From Pycnococcus provasolii (taxonomy: Eukaryota; Chlorophyta; Pseudoscourfieldiophyceae; Pseudoscourfieldiales), in NCBI GenBank assembly GCA_049487715.1, contig CP150562.1, positions 62,001 to 126,000 of the forward strand: DNA of 64,000 nt, given 5' to 3'. The notes below the pieces were generated by a model that saw only the letters and a program-made list of their open reading frames with translations, was not told the origin of the DNA and did not search any database. The translations under genes were made by a program, and so were the position numbers. Of this stretch, positions 1-11,349 are shown one piece after another. Every line of letters starts with the position of its first letter. The first letter of the stretch is position 1.

Positions 1-440
1 GGAATAATGGGGACGTCACAAGATGGGCGTTTCTTCTCTTCTCGAACGTTCCCCCTCGAAGGGAACCCCGAATAATTGGAAACAAAACAAACACCTGGCT
101 GGAAAAACTCTCTCTCCCCTAATCGTGCCACAGTTTCAAGCAGCTCATCTCAGCTCATCCGACGACGATCACCCTGACAGTTGAGCCAAGTACAGTACGC
201 CTCAATGCAGGACGCGAATGAGTTCGCCAAGATGAACGTCGCGACAACTTACCTTTTCAAGTACCGCTGTGTATTTTGTTGAATTGGTTTTTTTTGCTTT
301 TTTTTTTGCTTTATATGTGTTACCGGCTGTGTTTTTAATTACTGTAAAAATCACCAGGAAATTAAAAATAAGCATCACCCAAGGAATCAACAAGACAAGA
401 CAAGACTAACAACAACAATCAGCAATCGAGCAGCAGGCCC
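1..440. other. Intergenic, no gene seen
   Basis: No convincing coding frame. The stretch has T-rich runs near 288-312 and lies downstream of the carbamoyl-phosphate synthase stop at 441, so it probably holds the 3' UTR and polyadenylation region of that gene. Confidence 0.4.
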
Positions 441-3140
441 CTAGGGTTTAGAGCAGGTTTTCGCCGCCTCCGCCGGTGACGTCACGCTCGGGAAGAAGTC
501 CTGCAGAGGCTGGGCGATAAGCTCATTCTCCGTGCTCTTAATCGCCTCGACGGTCGCCTTGCATCCTGCTATCGTTGTCACCATTGGCACCTTGTACGCG
601 AGCGCCGAGCGGCGAAGCTCGCGACCATCCTTGGAGTCCGCAGGATCGCTCGGGTTCGGCGTTATCATCATCATCGCAATCTCGCCATTTGTCACCATGT
701 CCTGGGCGTGAGGGCGTCCCTCGTGCACCTTGAACACCGTCTCGCACTTCACGCCATTTTCGCCGAGGAAGTTCGCCGTGCCGGCGGTTGCCACGAGATT
801 CAGCTCGAGATCCTGGAGCGACTTTGCAATGGGAAGAAAAGCTTCCTTCGAAACCTCGTTCATACTGATGAAGAGTTTCTTCGAGCCGCCCTTCAGCGCG
901 GGAAGCACCTGTCCTGCGGCGAGCTGCGCCTTCGCGTACGCGACGTCAGCAGATACATCGATGCCCATCACCTCGCCAGTCGATCGCATCTCTGGGCCAA
1001 GCAGAGTGTCCGCGCCGGGGAACTTGTCGAAGGGTAGCACAGCCTCCTTCACCGCGACATGCGTGAGCGATTTTGTAGGCTCCTCCGTGAAGCCGAGCTT
1101 GGGCAGCGTCGTCGTCTCGCTCATGAGAAGGCTGGCGTACGTCGCAATCGGGTGGCCGACAGCCTTCGCGACGAACGGAACCGTGCGGCTCGCACGAGGG
1201 TTCGCCTCAATCAGGAACACGCGCTCCTCAGGCTTAAGGTCAATCAGCTTGCCGTTGTCGCTCGCCGGGTCGGGCACCGAGGCGGGAAGCACGGCGTACT
1301 GCAGGTTGATGAGACCCACCACCTTGAGCTTGCGCGCAAGGCGAGGAACCTGATCGCGGATGATGTCCAGGCACTCGTTGGACACCGTCTGAGGGGGCAG
1401 GAAGCATGCCGAGTCGCCGCTGTGAACACCAGCCTGCTCGACGTGCTCCATGATGCCCGATATCGTCACGTTGCCCTCGACGTCGCTGAGGGCGTCCACG
1501 TCCAGCTCCGTCGCATTCGCGAGGTACTTGTCGACGAGAACCGTCGCATCGTCGGGGTTGACGGTCATCGCGTACTCGACGAAGCCCGCAAGGTCCTCCG
1601 GCGAGTACACGACTTCCATGGCACGTCCACCGAGCACAAAGCTCGGACGAACCATGACCGGAAATCCGACGCGATCGGCGATCTTCGCAGCATCCGCCGT
1701 GCTCGACGCCACGCCGCCAGATGGCTGCGCGATGTTCAGCTCCGTGAGCGTGTCGAGCCACTGCTGCCTGTCCTCCGCAAGAGCGATGGACGCGGGGGAT
1801 GTGCCCCAGATGCGCACGTTGCCGTTGCCGTTCGCGGCGGGGATCGGATTGCGCTTCAGCTCCGCCTCCAGTGGCTCGGCGAGCTTGAGCGGCGTCTGGC
1901 CTCCAAACTGCACAATGATGCCGTTCGGTCTCTCGATGCGGATGATGCTCATCACATCCTCAACGGTAAGAGGCTCAAAGTAGAGGCGGTTCGACGTGTC
2001 GTAGTCCGTCGACACCGTCTCTGGGTTCGAGTTGACCATGATCGTCTCGAAGCCGGCGGCGCGCAGCGCATACGAAGCGTGGCAGCAGCAGTAGTCAAAT
2101 TCAATGCCCTGCCCAATGCGGTTCGGTCCACCGCCGAGGATCACCACCTTCGGCGCAGTCGTGGGAGCCGCCTCGCTGCTGGGGCTGTTCTCACCCCACG
2201 CGGGCGGCGCGACCGTCGCATTTTTCGCACCACGGTACGTGCCGTACATGTACGGCGTGTACGCCTCAAACTCCGCCGCGCACGTGTCCACCCTTCTGTA
2301 CATCGGCTCGATGCCGCTGTCGTAGCGGCGCTGCCGCACCTCAATCTCGCCGCATTTTAGCAGGCGGGCAATCTGGAGATCAGAGAACCCGCGCTGCTTC
2401 ACCTGCAGCAGTTCGTCGTCTGTCAGGTCAGACAGCGACGACTTGCCGTCGACGAAATCCTCGACGTCGCACATCCCTGACCACTGGTTGAGGAACCACG
2501 GGTCGATCGCCGTCAGCTCGTGAATTTTCTCCTCGGTGAATCGCTTCGTCTCAAGCGCCGCCTTGACGTAGAGCATGCGCTCGGGTGTTGGCACCCGAAG
2601 CTTGGTGGCAAGCTGCGAGTCGGACATATCCGCGGCATCCTTGCGAATCTCGTCTGACGGCGAGAAGCCGTTCAGCCCCGTCTCCAGGCTTCGCATCGCC
2701 TTCTGGAACGACTCCTGGAACGTGCGTCCCATCGACATCGCCTCGCCCACGCTCTTCATCTGCGTCGTGAGTACGCTGGACGTTCCGGGGAACTTCTCGA
2801 ATGCGAAGCGGGGGATCTTTGTGACGACGTAATCGATCGAAGGCTCGAACGACGCCGGCGTTTTCTCGGTGATGTCGTTCGCCACCTCGTCGAGCGTGTA
2901 CCCAACAGCGAGCTTCGCGGCGATCTTCGCGATGGGAAAGCCCGTCGCCTTGGATGCGAGCGCGGACGAGCGCGACACGCGCGGGTTCATCTCAATCACC
3001 ATCAGCTCGCCATCCTCGGGGTTGATGGTGAACTGCACGTTCGATCCTCCGCACTCGACGCCAATCTCGCGAATGATGTCCACAGCTTGATCGCGCATGC
3101 GCTGGTACTCCTTGTCGGTGAGTGTCTGCGACGGTGCGAT

Positions 3141-3176
<36 letters not shown>

Positions 3177-4388
3177 CACGTTCTCGATGCTGCACACGAT
3201 GACGACGTTGTCCGCCAAGTCGCGCATCACCTCGAGCTCAAACTCCTTCCATCCTAGCAGAGATCGCTCGACGAGCACCTGCGACGTCGTCGACGCCTCG
3301 ATACCTCGTCCCATGATCTCGATGAACTCCTCCTGGTTGTACGCGATGCCACCTCCCGCACCTCCGCACGTGAATGCTGGTCGAAGGATGAGAGGGAATG
3401 GGTTCGTCTTGGCAAACTCGAGAGCTTCCTCGACCGTGTTGACTGTCTGCGACGGTGGCGTCTTGCACCCGATGCGCTGCATCGCTTCCTTGAAAAGCTG
3501 CCGATCCTCCGCCTTGTTGATAGCCTCGAGCTTGGCACCAATGAGCTCGACGTTTTGCCTCTCGAGTGCGCCATTCTCCGCGAGTGCCTTGGCAAGGTTC
3601 AGCGCCGTCTGACCACCCATGGTGGGCAGGATGGCGTCTGGCTTTTCCTTGGCGATGATGGTCTCGACGAGCTCCGGGTTCATCGGGCACACGTAAGTTC
3701 GGTCCGCGGTTCCCGGGTCCGTCATGATGGTTGCAGGGTTGCTGTTGATGAGCACAACCTCGTATCCCTCCGCTTTCAGGGACTTGCACGCCTGCGTGCC
3801 GCTGTAGTCAAACTCGCAAGCCTGTCCGATGACGATGGGACCAGCGCCTAGGATCATGATTTTCTTAATGTCTGTTTGTTTGGAACGTTGGTGCAAGCAA
3901 ACGTTGTTTGTGTTGTTGTTTGTGCGTGAGTACATGTTTGTGACGTGCAGCCAATTTCGCACGCGGATGTCGTTCTACGCCCACACACGCCCGCAGCAGC
4001 GAAAGGCCGGAAAGTGCACACGCACGCATTCTTCCTTTGTGGAAAAAGGAACGACCCAAACTCACGCAAACGCCAATCCATGCGAAACCACGTCACGTAA
4101 CATATCACCACACACAAGCCTTATAAGCCAACCGGGGGGGAGCCGGGACGTCAATCAAACTCCACACACACCCACACACACACACACACACACACAACAC
4201 ATCTGTCAACAACAAACGAATCATGACCCAACCAACGTACCCGTCCTTTTCTTCACTTCGCTTGAAGAAGTTGATGCTGCAGATGCTCTCACAAGAGACC
4301 GACGAGAGACGAGAGAGCTGACACCACTACGCCTACAAGAGGAGGTGGTGGTGGTGTGACGTGGAGCAGTACTACGACTGTGCGCCAT
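441..4388 (-). CDS. CARB: Carbamoyl-phosphate synthase large subunit, plastid type, two exons
   Basis: Makes carbamoyl phosphate from bicarbonate, ATP and glutamine-derived ammonia for arginine and pyrimidine synthesis, presumably in the plastid with a small subunit encoded elsewhere. Exon 2 (441-3871) encodes two ATP-grasp halves and a C-terminal MGS-like regulatory domain; the first half opens with [19 protein letters not shown]. Exon 1 (4241-4388) is recovered by reading: its Ser/Arg-rich N-terminus with VRASAAS looks like a plastid transit peptide. Joining 4241 to 3871 completes an Asp codon (G+AC) and gives [13 protein letters not shown], the plant CARB pattern. Without splicing, the exon 2 frame has no ATG before the conserved domain (its upstream start would be GTG). 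The spliced product is about 1192 residues. In-frame ATGs also exist at 4397 and 4406. Divergent from the gene at 5448. Confidence 0.93.
3872..4240 (-). other. Spliceosomal intron in CARB
   Basis: A 369-base intron read on the minus strand: donor GTACGT after AGGACGG (4240), acceptor AACAAACAG ending at 3872. A TACTCAC element about 55 bases before the acceptor could be the branch site. It holds a CA/GT microsatellite (about 4150-4197) and is less GC-rich than the exons. The splice phase restores a conserved protein junction, which is the strongest evidence. Confidence 0.85.
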
Positions 4389-5447
4389 GTTGGTCATCCC
4401 GGGCATTTTTGCGTGAACACTCGAGTACTCTTCTTCTTCGCTCGGGGAGAATGGAGGCGGTGCCAGGAGGGTGGCGGCGAAGGGGAGGGAGGTGGCGGCC
4501 TCCCTCCCTCCCCTTCGAAAGAAGAACCTCAAAAGAAGAACTTCAAGAAAGCCTGCTCAAACCACGCGGTGTTTCTTTTCGGAGTTCGGGGTTTCGTAAC
4601 ATCCTCGTCGGGGAGAGAGGTCAGTTCATCCTTGCCTTCTTCTTCTTCTTCTTTAGCATTCTTTCTTCGGCCTTCTCTCCTCCTCTGCAAGTGGCCGACT
4701 TGCACTTGCCCTTTTTTCTTCTTTCATCAGGGAGCCAGTGGTCATGCGCATGTGGGAGTGGGACACCTGAGTGGGACTCACGTTCACATTCAGGGACGGA
4801 GCAAGCTTGTGCCGGAGCCAGGTAAGCTGCCGCCAAGCTAAAGCGAAATAGGTATCGTTGTGCCGCCATTTCAGGTTATTCTTGCCGTTCTTTGCCGTTG
4901 CGAAAAGGCGCAAAAAGGCGGCCCAAAAAAAAAAGGGATTCGTCCCCTTGCTAGACTAGGAAGTAGGCCGGCCATACAATCCAAGAGGCAAGAGAACGAG
5001 CCTCAGCAACGAGCACGCAGGCTAAAGGTAACACAGGAATAGGAATAGGGCACGTCCCAACAGACCACCCACCAGGCCACCAGCAGAACGGCGGACCAGA
5101 CAAGACCGCCAGAGCCCAAAAGGTTTTTCCCAAAAGCCATCCATCCAGCCTGGAGGAGAGTTACTTACTTCGGGGTTCGTGAAATGCCTGACATGTGAGA
5201 GTTCCTCGAACCCCGATTATTCATCCCTTCCCTCCCTCCTCCATCTGTCCTCCCTCCGGTTGGCCCTTGGGTGGGGTAAAATAAATCTCCCACGGCCCCA
5301 CCGGATCGTTTCGAGATCGTTTATCTCGTCCACAAGGGGTCCACGCCACTCCCTTTATTACGGGGGGACGCCATACCTCTACCGGCTCTACGTATCTTTC
5401 TTTCGTCCTCTGCTGTTGCTCTCCCGGACGCACGACTGCGCTTCCTT
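4389..5447. promoter_or_regulatory. Divergent intergenic spacer CARB / DDAH-like gene
   Basis: About 1 kb between two divergent starts. It contains T/C-rich tracts (about 4640-4690), an A-rich run at 4925-4934 and CT-rich sequence before 5448. No coding frame with recognisable content was seen. It must hold both promoters, but no specific element was identified. Confidence 0.4.
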
Positions 5448-7196
5448 ATGACGACTGCTCTCCCCTCCCTGCTCTCCTCTGTCTCTCTCTCTCTTTCATG
5501 CTCAGCGCTTTCTCTTTCCCGGAGCTCGGCTGTTCTAGCCGCCGTCACAACAAGCGGAAACCATCACGCGCGATTCTTCTCATCGGCAGCATCTGCTGCC
5601 GCCGGTGAGCCGGAGACTTCCCTCCAAAGCAGAGTTCCGAAAGTGCCGCACTCGCTCGGAGAGTGCCACGTCGACGCCGCGGATGCTCAGCACCTTCGCT
5701 TGCCGTTCGACGAGAACCGAAACCCGCTCACGATCGTCCTGCCCAACCGACGATTCTCGCAGCCGCCCATGGCCATGAAGGCGGACAAAATCAGCCGAAT
5801 CCTCGCGGATGCAGAGGCTGTGGAAAATATCTCAGGTGGAGGCATGGCCGCGCCTGGCACCAAGGTGGCCATCGTGTCAGCACCCTTCAGGCGCGACCAC
5901 GCGTACGGCATGCCGAACCTCGAAGCTCTCGTCCAACTCGACGAACTCACAAACACGCTTCACGTCTGTCCCAGCCTGTTTCGTCCAGAGACGACGCTTC
6001 TGGCGACGGAAGTCACCATAGCTGAAAGGCAGCAAGGTTCGTCCGAATCCGTCGACTTTGACGTCGACGCAACGCCGCTCTCGCTCGTCGACGTGCTCAT
6101 GCAGCACAGCCCCGACGTACGCATGAAGCTCATCACGCCCACACAGCCGAACGAGCCTATGTCTGCGCCCGTGCACGCCGCGAGCACCGACCGCGTGCTC
6201 ATGGTGGCGCCGACGTGCTTTCAGGTGAATGCCGAGGCGAGCGCGGATAACACGTTCATGCCCAAGGATGGTGTCGCGACGGATGAAATCAAGGACACCG
6301 TGCTTCGCGAGTTCTCGCGGCTTCACAACGTCATCACAAACGAGCTGTGCGTGGACGTCGAGCTGTTCACGCACGACGGATACCACGGAACGCCCGACGC
6401 CGTATTCCCGAACAACTGGTTCTCCACGCACCTTCCGCTTGACGAAAATGGCAACGGCGTGATTGCGTTGTACCCGATGAAGTGCCCGAACCGCAGACGC
6501 GAGGTGCGCACTGACATGCTCAACCACGTCAAGCGGCTCTGCGGGCCTGACGCGAAACTTGTGGACGTGCGCAAGATGAGCTGGCCAGAGGATGGCGCGT
6601 GCTTTGCAGCCGCGCCGCAGGAGGGCCTTCCCTTCCTCGAGGGCACAGGGAGCATCGTCATGGATCGTGGCGCCGGTGTCGCCTACGTGAGTCTAAGCAA
6701 GCGAGCGGACGCGGGACTCGCGAATCAGTGGCGTGATGCAGTGAACAAGGCGGCGCGCACGGAAATCGTCCGTCGCGTGGTTCCGTTCAAGAGCTTCGAC
6801 AGCTCCGGCGGTCTGATTTACCACACGAATGTCATGATGATGGTTGGGTCCACGTACGCGATTGTTTGCCTGGAGGCTATCCACGACATGGCGGAGCGAT
6901 CGGCGGTGGAGAATCAGCTCGCGGCTGACGGCAAGGAGGTTGTGGCGATCACGAAGGAGCAGATGGCGTGCATGGCGGGCAACGCGCTCGAGCTGCAGCA
7001 CGGCCTGTACGGCGTTCCGTACGTGATCATGTCGACGCAGGCGCGCGAGAGCCTCGACGCGGACCAGGTGAGTGTGCTTGAGCGCCACGTCGCGGGCATT
7101 GCGCACGCTGACATTCGCACGCTTGAGACGCTTGGCGGTGGCAGTGTGAGGTGTACGATTGCTGAGCTTTTTTGTGAGGAGGATGTGGTGGAGTGA
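5448..7196 (+). CDS. Amidinotransferase-fold hydrolase, CtlX/eukaryotic DDAH-like, probably mitochondrial
   Basis: 582 residues. The C-terminal two thirds (from about residue 230) match the guanidine-modifying family that includes CtlX-type citrulline hydrolases and DDAH: APTCFQVNAEAS, then FPNNWFSTH, YPMKCPNRRREVR, and GGGSVRCTIAE near the end, where Cys at about 569 should be the nucleophile. The family acts on arginine, methylarginine or citrulline-type substrates; which one is used here cannot be read. The N-terminal 50 residues are Ser/Arg/Ala rich without acids, as in an organelle presequence. Residues of about 60-225 form an extra region before the catalytic domain that I do not recognise. 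The ATG at 5448 is the first in frame. Confidence 0.75.
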   Translation: MTTALPSLLSSVSLSLSCSALSLSRSSAVLAAVTTSGNHHARFFSSAASAAAGEPETSLQSRVPKVPHSLGECHVDAADAQHLRLPFDENRNPLTIVLPNRRFSQPPMAMKADKISRILADAEAVENISGGGMAAPGTKVAIVSAPFRRDHAYGMPNLEALVQLDELTNTLHVCPSLFRPETTLLATEVTIAERQQGSSESVDFDVDATPLSLVDVLMQHSPDVRMKLITPTQPNEPMSAPVHAASTDRVLMVAPTCFQVNAEASADNTFMPKDGVATDEIKDTVLREFSRLHNVITNELCVDVELFTHDGYHGTPDAVFPNNWFSTHLPLDENGNGVIALYPMKCPNRRREVRTDMLNHVKRLCGPDAKLVDVRKMSWPEDGACFAAAPQEGLPFLEGTGSIVMDRGAGVAYVSLSKRADAGLANQWRDAVNKAARTEIVRRVVPFKSFDSSGGLIYHTNVMMMVGSTYAIVCLEAIHDMAERSAVENQLAADGKEVVAITKEQMACMAGNALELQHGLYGVPYVIMSTQARESLDADQVSVLERHVAGIAHADIRTLETLGGGSVRCTIAELFCEEDVVE

Positions 7197-7333
7197 TACA
7201 GTATAGTTGTTGAGGAGGACTGGCTGTTTGAAAAAAAAAAACGCACACACACATACACAAACGTAGCTTTGTAAGAAAAGAACAAAGGGCATAGCCCTTT
7301 CGTCTTATTTTACCATGAAAAAAGAGAAGTTGG

Positions 7334-7888
7334 CTACTGTGCACTTTGTTGTTTATCTGACCCTCCGTACTGCTCTTGCATGATGGCTTGCAGAAGTGTT
7401 TGGTTATCTGTATCGACATCTTCAGAACACAGTCTTCTGACGTCGTCCCACCCGAATCCGTCTTGGCAGTATCCCTTCCTAGCCTCCGCGACGCGAACGG
7501 CGAGCAGGCCATCTTTTCTCGCGAGTTCAAGCAACCACTCGTTGGGATCCGCTCCCATGGGCACGTCCGTGAGCATGTCTTGTAGAAGTTTCTGTCTGTT
7601 TGCGATGTTTGCGACGTTTCGCTCGGCATCGGTGTGGTGGTGTGGTGCGTTGACGTCCGCCGCGCCTGGGTCTGCTGACTTTCCGATGCCCGTTTGCGGC
7701 GCGATTCCTTCCATTTGCTTCAGGACGATGCGCGCCGCGGCGTGCGTGATCATCCTCTTGAGTGAGTTGGCGGCGAAGCGTTCGGGTGAGATTCCGCCCG
7801 CAAACGAGGGCACGAAGTCGCCGTCTGATCCCATGCGTGTGCGCGTGTGAAGGCGGCCAAGCTGACGACGAGCGTGACTTTTTGCCAT
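7334..7888 (-). CDS. Conserved-looking hypothetical protein
   Basis: 184 residues from the ATG at 7888 (the frame stays open upstream; an ATG at 7936 is also possible). Not recognised. The middle (residues about 20-60) has amphipathic helices around SPERFAANSLKRMITHAA. The C-terminal part contains DPNEWLLELARKDGLLAVRV followed by GYCQDGFGWDDVRRLC, which reads like a compact helical domain. No signal peptide or membrane segment. It is convergent with the DDAH-like gene (138-base gap) and divergent from the IQ protein gene. Confidence 0.6.
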   Translation of the reverse strand: MAKSHARRQLGRLHTRTRMGSDGDFVPSFAGGISPERFAANSLKRMITHAAARIVLKQMEGIAPQTGIGKSADPGAADVNAPHHHTDAERNVANIANRQKLLQDMLTDVPMGADPNEWLLELARKDGLLAVRVAEARKGYCQDGFGWDDVRRLCSEDVDTDNQTLLQAIMQEQYGGSDKQQSAQ

Positions 7889-8635
7889 AGGCCTACTATG
7901 GTTCGAGGTCACCCAGGGGACACGTCGCACGGACATGATAACTCCGTATGACGGGTTCAAGACAAGTATGTAACAAGGGATGAGGGGGTGCCAGCTCAGC
8001 ATACAATTGTAACCCGAGCCCGAACCCCAAACCCCTAAACTGAAACCCCTAAACTAAAACCCCGAACCCCGAACCCAAACCCCAACCAACTGGCAAGGGG
8101 TCACAAGACTTGCACACAAGACTGCCCAGAAGGAGCTACATACCTATCAGCCTACCACTACAGTACGGTAGAATGCCCCGCGGCTAAAGTTGCGTTCCCC
8201 CTAAAGGTATGAGTAGCAGCCTAGGCCCTAGGGGGAGGGGGCCACAGGGCCAATAAGGTTGCACCCGTACAGTACCGTGTTCTTTGGTGGTGCAAAAGAT
8301 GTCTAAGAGTAAAAAGTACACTCCTTGCAGAGTTGTTGCAGCAAGTGGAGGCCGGAGGGGAGAGGAGTGTACTACTGTACTGTAGTTCCCCCAAGGGCCA
8401 AGGGGGTTGCAGTTCAGTTGCAGTGGCCCCCAGTCGCACCTTGGTGATGGGGGGGAGTTTGGCCCAATGGCCCCGAGGAACTATTAGAGTAAGTTTGACC
8501 GTGTGTGTTGTTTGACCGTGTTGACTGTTTGACGTCGCGGGCCCCACCCCAACGACTTGCCCTCGCTCGGGCCTTTCATTGCAACTCCGCCTTCACATCA
8601 CGCAAGCATCATTAGTAGCAAGCTGCTGGTGAACC
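7889..8635. promoter_or_regulatory. Divergent spacer with degenerate telomere-like repeats
   Basis: 747 bases between two divergent genes. From about 8010 to 8095 it holds irregular copies of CCCTAAAC, CCCGAACC and CCCCAAAC, degenerate telomeric units. The remainder has no believable coding frame; small open frames at 8221-8547 are judged chance. Confidence 0.5.
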
Positions 8636-9296
8636 ATGATAGCCTCTAACGGCGGTGCCTTAGGTGGTGCCTTACCTTCTCAAGGAGTAAGGGATTTCCC
8701 AGACCACTACTCGCACCACCTCCGCCGTCTTGCTTCAGCCCGACCCGTTCTCGACACACGCAACACCAGCATGGGCATGGGGAGAAATCAGCTCCAAAGG
8801 TGCCGGCCTCTGTCTGCCGTCGCGCGCAGGCACAGAAGAGGAGGGACCGCCGCGCTGGCGCCTAGGCCGAGCTCGGCGATCGAAGACATCAAACCGCTCA
8901 AGCAGGCGCAAAAAGCGTATGCCAGAACAAACGCATACGCAAACGCAAACGCAAACGCCACGAAGCAGACAAAACCAACAAAAACAAAAACGAAGAAAGA
9001 TAACACATCCACAGCCAGAACAATACGGAACGCCGACAACGCCATCAAGCAAGTGAGAGCCATGGCGGCAGAAGCGGCGGAACTCAGGGCGCAGGACGAA
9101 CTCATGCGAGAACGCGTCAAAGTGGCGACGGAGTACGCAAAAATTGTACGCGAGCGCAGAAAACAGGCGGCACTTTCGGCAAAACGAGCGGAGGATGAAG
9201 AATTTGCAGCCGCGGAGGCCATGGCAAAACTTGAGACAATCGTCGAACAGCACCTCTCGACAACCTCTGTGCTACCACCAAAAGATACGGAAGCAT

Positions 9297-9330
<34 letters not shown>

Positions 9331-9618
9331 AAATAATGCACCGCCACCGCCGTCTTCGCCTCCACCCCGGGCAAAAGAGCACGAAGCAGCTACAACAACA
9401 GTCACATCCACCGCACCGCCTACTCCACCAACGCCAACACCGCCGACACAGCCAACAGCGGAGAATTGCGACGATAACAAATACACAACGCCGCCGCCAG
9501 CGCCAGCGCCAGCGCCAGTGCTAAGATTCGCCGAAGATGAAACAGGACAGCCGAGAAAGCTGCAGCAGCACACCGACAGCCCCACGTCCGTTCTTTTCCA
9601 GTCACCACCACCACCACC

Positions 9619-9658
<40 letters not shown>

Positions 9659-11269
9659 CCCTCCACAGCGCCATCGCCAACACCGCCGCTTGCACCGCCG
9701 CCACGCCCAGCTGATCTGCTTCGGACGGCGGAAGCGGGGATGAAGCCGCCAGCCACCGCCCCTGCTGTACAGCCGATGCAGCCAGACAACCTATGTGCAC
9801 CACGCGATCCACGCGTCGGGCGCCTCAAGCACAAACAGCGGCCACTCAGCGCACCCGTCACCAGGCGGCCGATTAGCGCAAAGTTGCCACCTCACGCGCT
9901 CACGACCGTGCCAAATACTCCGTTGACGCAGGTGCCAGCCGCCTCGTCGCCGCCGGCGACGCGAAGCGCGACGAGGATGCTGCTACCCGACGCTCCCGTG
10001 CGTGGGGGCCGCGTGCCAAACGTGCGCACAGCCGCTGCCGATGCAAAGCCCGCGTGGTCGCGCGAGACGGCGCGCATGCGACATGCTCGACGTGAGGCGG
10101 AGGTTGTCATGCGCCGGCTCATCAAGTCTCCCGAGGAGGATCGAACGAGCGGCAACCAAAACTTGCAACTGCCAATGCACAGCCGAGGTGCCGCAGCCTC
10201 CGCGGTGGCGATGGCACTGCACAACCACGCAACCAGCCTGCGCGCCTCTTCGCTGTCGGCGTGTGGCTCGCCGGCGCTCGCCGCGGCGCTTGCGCCCACG
10301 CCTGAGGCTCTGGACCGCTTCGATCGACTTGGCGACACGTGCAAAGCTCTTCGTGCGCTTGCAGACGATGCGGCACGCGCGGCTCCCGCGCCGATGCCTC
10401 GACCAGACATTGCCGCCGTGACTGTGGTTCCCTTCGAGCCACCCGTGGGTGTGACGGCGGCACTGCCATTCGGGCACTCGTCTGCAAAATCCTCCTCCGG
10501 AAGACCGCCGTCGGCACCACCGCCACCGACTGCCGGCAACAGCAACAACAATATCAACAACGCCGTCGTCGTCGCCGCCGTCAGTGGAGGCTCCAAATTC
10601 GCACGCAGGGCTCTCTCGGCGAGGCGGCAGGCGGCTGCTGCACCGACCGGCGCCGATTCCGAAGGTTGCGCCGCATGGGCAGCGGCACAGCTCGCCGTGC
10701 GGCAGAATAAGCTCGTGCGTCGGCTATCGTACGACGAGGAACGCTACCTCTCCGTTGCAAATACCGCCGCGAGCATCATTCAAGTGGCGTGGGGCTCGCT
10801 CGCGCCACGCATACGCTCGGCGCGCATCGTGCAGCGCATCTGGCGCGGGTGCTACGCGCGAAGCCGTGGCGGCATCTGCGACCGGGCATCGGAGGTTTGC
10901 ATGCTTGCGTGGCGCTGCCGCTCGACCATGGCTGCCGTGCGCAAGATGAACGCGGCGCCCCGCGCTTCCAGGCAGGCTGCAAGGCTCAGCGCCGCGATGG
11001 TGCTCAGTGGTGCGTCGGGCGTTGGGCTTGCCGCGTTGCCTCCAGCTCCTCGCGGCTTGGCGGCATTCGCGGATGCGGACGCGGACCAGGCGAGGGGCGA
11101 GTCTAATCAGCTCGCTCGTGCAGTCATCGACCTGCGTGCGGAGCTCGCGCGCCGACTTCCCGCCCTGCGCCACTGCCGCGGCTTTTCGCGTGCAGATTGC
11201 GCGTGGATTGAGACGGAGACGGAGACGCTCGCTGCAATGGGCGAAACGCTTCGCAAAATTTGTAATTAA
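8636..11269 (+). CDS. Low-complexity IQ-motif protein, function unknown
   Basis: 877 residues. N-terminal basic part, then an Ala/Glu/Arg coiled-coil-like segment (about 130-215), a Thr run (from about 222), Pro-rich stretches, a Gln run (about 325-340) and Ala/Pro-rich sequence. Near residues 705-745 the pattern AASIIQVAWGSLAPR followed by RIVQRIWRGCYARSRGG resembles two IQ calmodulin-binding helices. The repeats are codon repeats (ACG, CAA), so they may be length-polymorphic. A cytoskeletal or calmodulin-linked role is only a guess. The ATG at 8636 follows GAACC. Confidence 0.6.
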
Positions 11270-11349
11270 TTACAATCGAAATTTGAATGGACGATCGCTG
11301 GACAGGAGTCAAGTACACTTCATCGCTGAAGGAGGGATGCTCGGTTCTA

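Noticed and set aside
4356-5042. Several overlapping plus- and minus-strand frames between CARB and the DDAH-like gene
   Set aside because: Low-complexity, mutually overlapping, without conserved motifs; only the minus-strand leader exon ending at 4241 has support.
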